Assembly: GCF_030929605.1 (NCBI RefSeq)
Contig: NZ_JAVFVS010000005.1
Location: forward strand, 1 to 64,000
Direction: 5' to 3'
DNA length: 64,000 bases
Source: Flavobacterium sp. LHD-80
GTDB taxonomy: Bacteria; Bacteroidota; Bacteroidia; Flavobacteriales; Flavobacteriaceae
A program made the position numbers and the translations under genes. Every line of letters starts with the position of its first letter. Within the stretch, counting starts at the first letter, position 1. This document shows positions 63,520 to 64,000 of the stretch, one piece after another. The notes under the pieces were generated by a model, which made no database searches, was not told where the DNA came from, and saw nothing but the letters and a program-made list of their open reading frames with translations.

Positions 63520-64000
63520 TTATTTAATTCCGCCAAAAGCGCCAAAACACATATTTTTATGCAAAATTTCGACTTTTGAAAAACCAACTTTTTTCATCAA
63601 ATCCAATTGATAATTCATTGATCTTGGTGTATCTTCTTTAGCAATATAATCGAATACATTTTGGCGGTATTCTGCTCCTCCAATTCCTTCTAAATATTCG
63701 CCGTAACGTTGCCAGGTATATTCGTTTAATAATTCCGTGTCTTGCGTAATCAAATCCGAAATCATAAAACAACCGCCCGGTTTTAACAATTTGAATATTT
63801 TTTCGAACGTTGTTTCCCAATCCTGATCATCTCTCAAATGATGTAAAACTGCTCCGGCCAAAATAATATCAAACTGATTTTCCGGCAAAGCGACTTCGCG
63901 GATATCACCTTGCTTAATCTCGACTTTTCCACTTGTTTCTGCTGAAACTCTTTCTAAAGCTTTCTCCAACATCGGCAAACTCAAATCGACCAAAGTGCAG
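63520..64000 (-). CDS. Class I SAM-dependent methyltransferase, 5' end off window
   Basis: A partial protein of at least 160 residues read on the minus strand and open to the right edge. It has the Rossmann methyltransferase motifs after motif I: LVDLSLPMLEKA (the acidic end of strand 2), IKQGDIREVALPENQFDIILAGAVLHHL (motif II, in parts) and LKPGGCFMISD (motif III). The closing segment is FGAFGGIK. Substrate cannot be told; similar proteins methylate small molecules. The first motif (GxGxG) lies outside the window. Confidence 0.88.
   Translation of the reverse strand, partial: CTLVDLSLPMLEKALERVSAETSGKVEIKQGDIREVALPENQFDIILAGAVLHHLRDDQDWETTFEKIFKLLKPGGCFMISDLITQDTELLNEYTWQRYGEYLEGIGGAEYRQNVFDYIAKEDTPRSMNYQLDLMKKVGFSKVEILHKNMCFGAFGGIK

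Overview
The window looks like Flavobacterium or a close relative (Bacteroidota). The DNA is AT-rich. A TTG-N19-TAAATTTG promoter stands before the thiolase gene, there are type IX secretion (T9SS) and gliding-type genes (CHU_C domain, PorP/SprF, PD40-OmpA), and secreted sulfatases, 7TM-AraC regulators and flavobacterial-style extragenic palindromes are present.

Layout. (1) 1-1.3 kb: GC-richer mobile-element DNA with a DUF932 gene cut by what looks like the 5' end of a group II intron, plus a mobile-element SSB. (2) 1.3-9.9 kb: sparse accessory DNA holding a lone response regulator, a small HTH/winged-helix pair, a long (AAT)n tract, a zinc alcohol dehydrogenase, a DUF420-like membrane protein, a ClC protein and a decayed hemerythrin gene. 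(3) 9.9-23.1 kb: a same-strand block of exported proteins. It contains an arylsulfatase, a HAD-fold lipoprotein, two SphA-like outer-membrane proteins, DUF2490, DUF2252, DUF2092, DUF6515 and DUF4136 proteins, a membrane AraC regulator and two BamA/TamA-type barrels. (4) 23.6-28.3 kb: cupin, NAD(P)-binding protein, DUF1508, a beta-CASP metallo-hydrolase and a frameshifted ATP-cone/restriction-endonuclease-like gene. (5) 29.2-38.7 kb: a surface adhesin locus with a protein of seven near-identical 72-residue repeats, a lectin/DUF11/Ig-like protein, a CHU_C protein, PorP/SprF and a PD40-OmpA protein. (6) 39-49.2 kb: DUF4386, a katG tail fragment, two DUF1254/DUF1214 lipoproteins, a second (frameshifted) arylsulfatase, a broken AbiEii-like nucleotidyltransferase and a membrane-anchored formylglycine-generating enzyme (FGE). 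(7) 49.7-55.2 kb: a P-type ATPase, a probable GNAT-like/HTH toxin-antitoxin pair and a tyrosine integrase lying at the 3' end of a tRNA-Arg gene. (8) 55.4-64 kb: three tRNAs and ordinary chromosomal genes (thiolase, NlpC/P60, AraC, aldo/keto reductase, MdaB/YgiN-like pair, DUF3291, M19 dipeptidase, methyltransferase) separated by extragenic palindromes.

Main interpretation. Everything left of the tRNAs reads as a large accessory island with many broken genes, bounded on the right by the integrase and tRNA-Arg. Its most coherent function is an envelope system. Two sulfatase loci, tandem DUF1254 lipoproteins and porin-like proteins sit together with an exported FGE that could activate the sulfatases after export. 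A 22-bp palindrome occurs upstream of both the first sulfatase and the adhesin locus, which hints that the two are controlled together.
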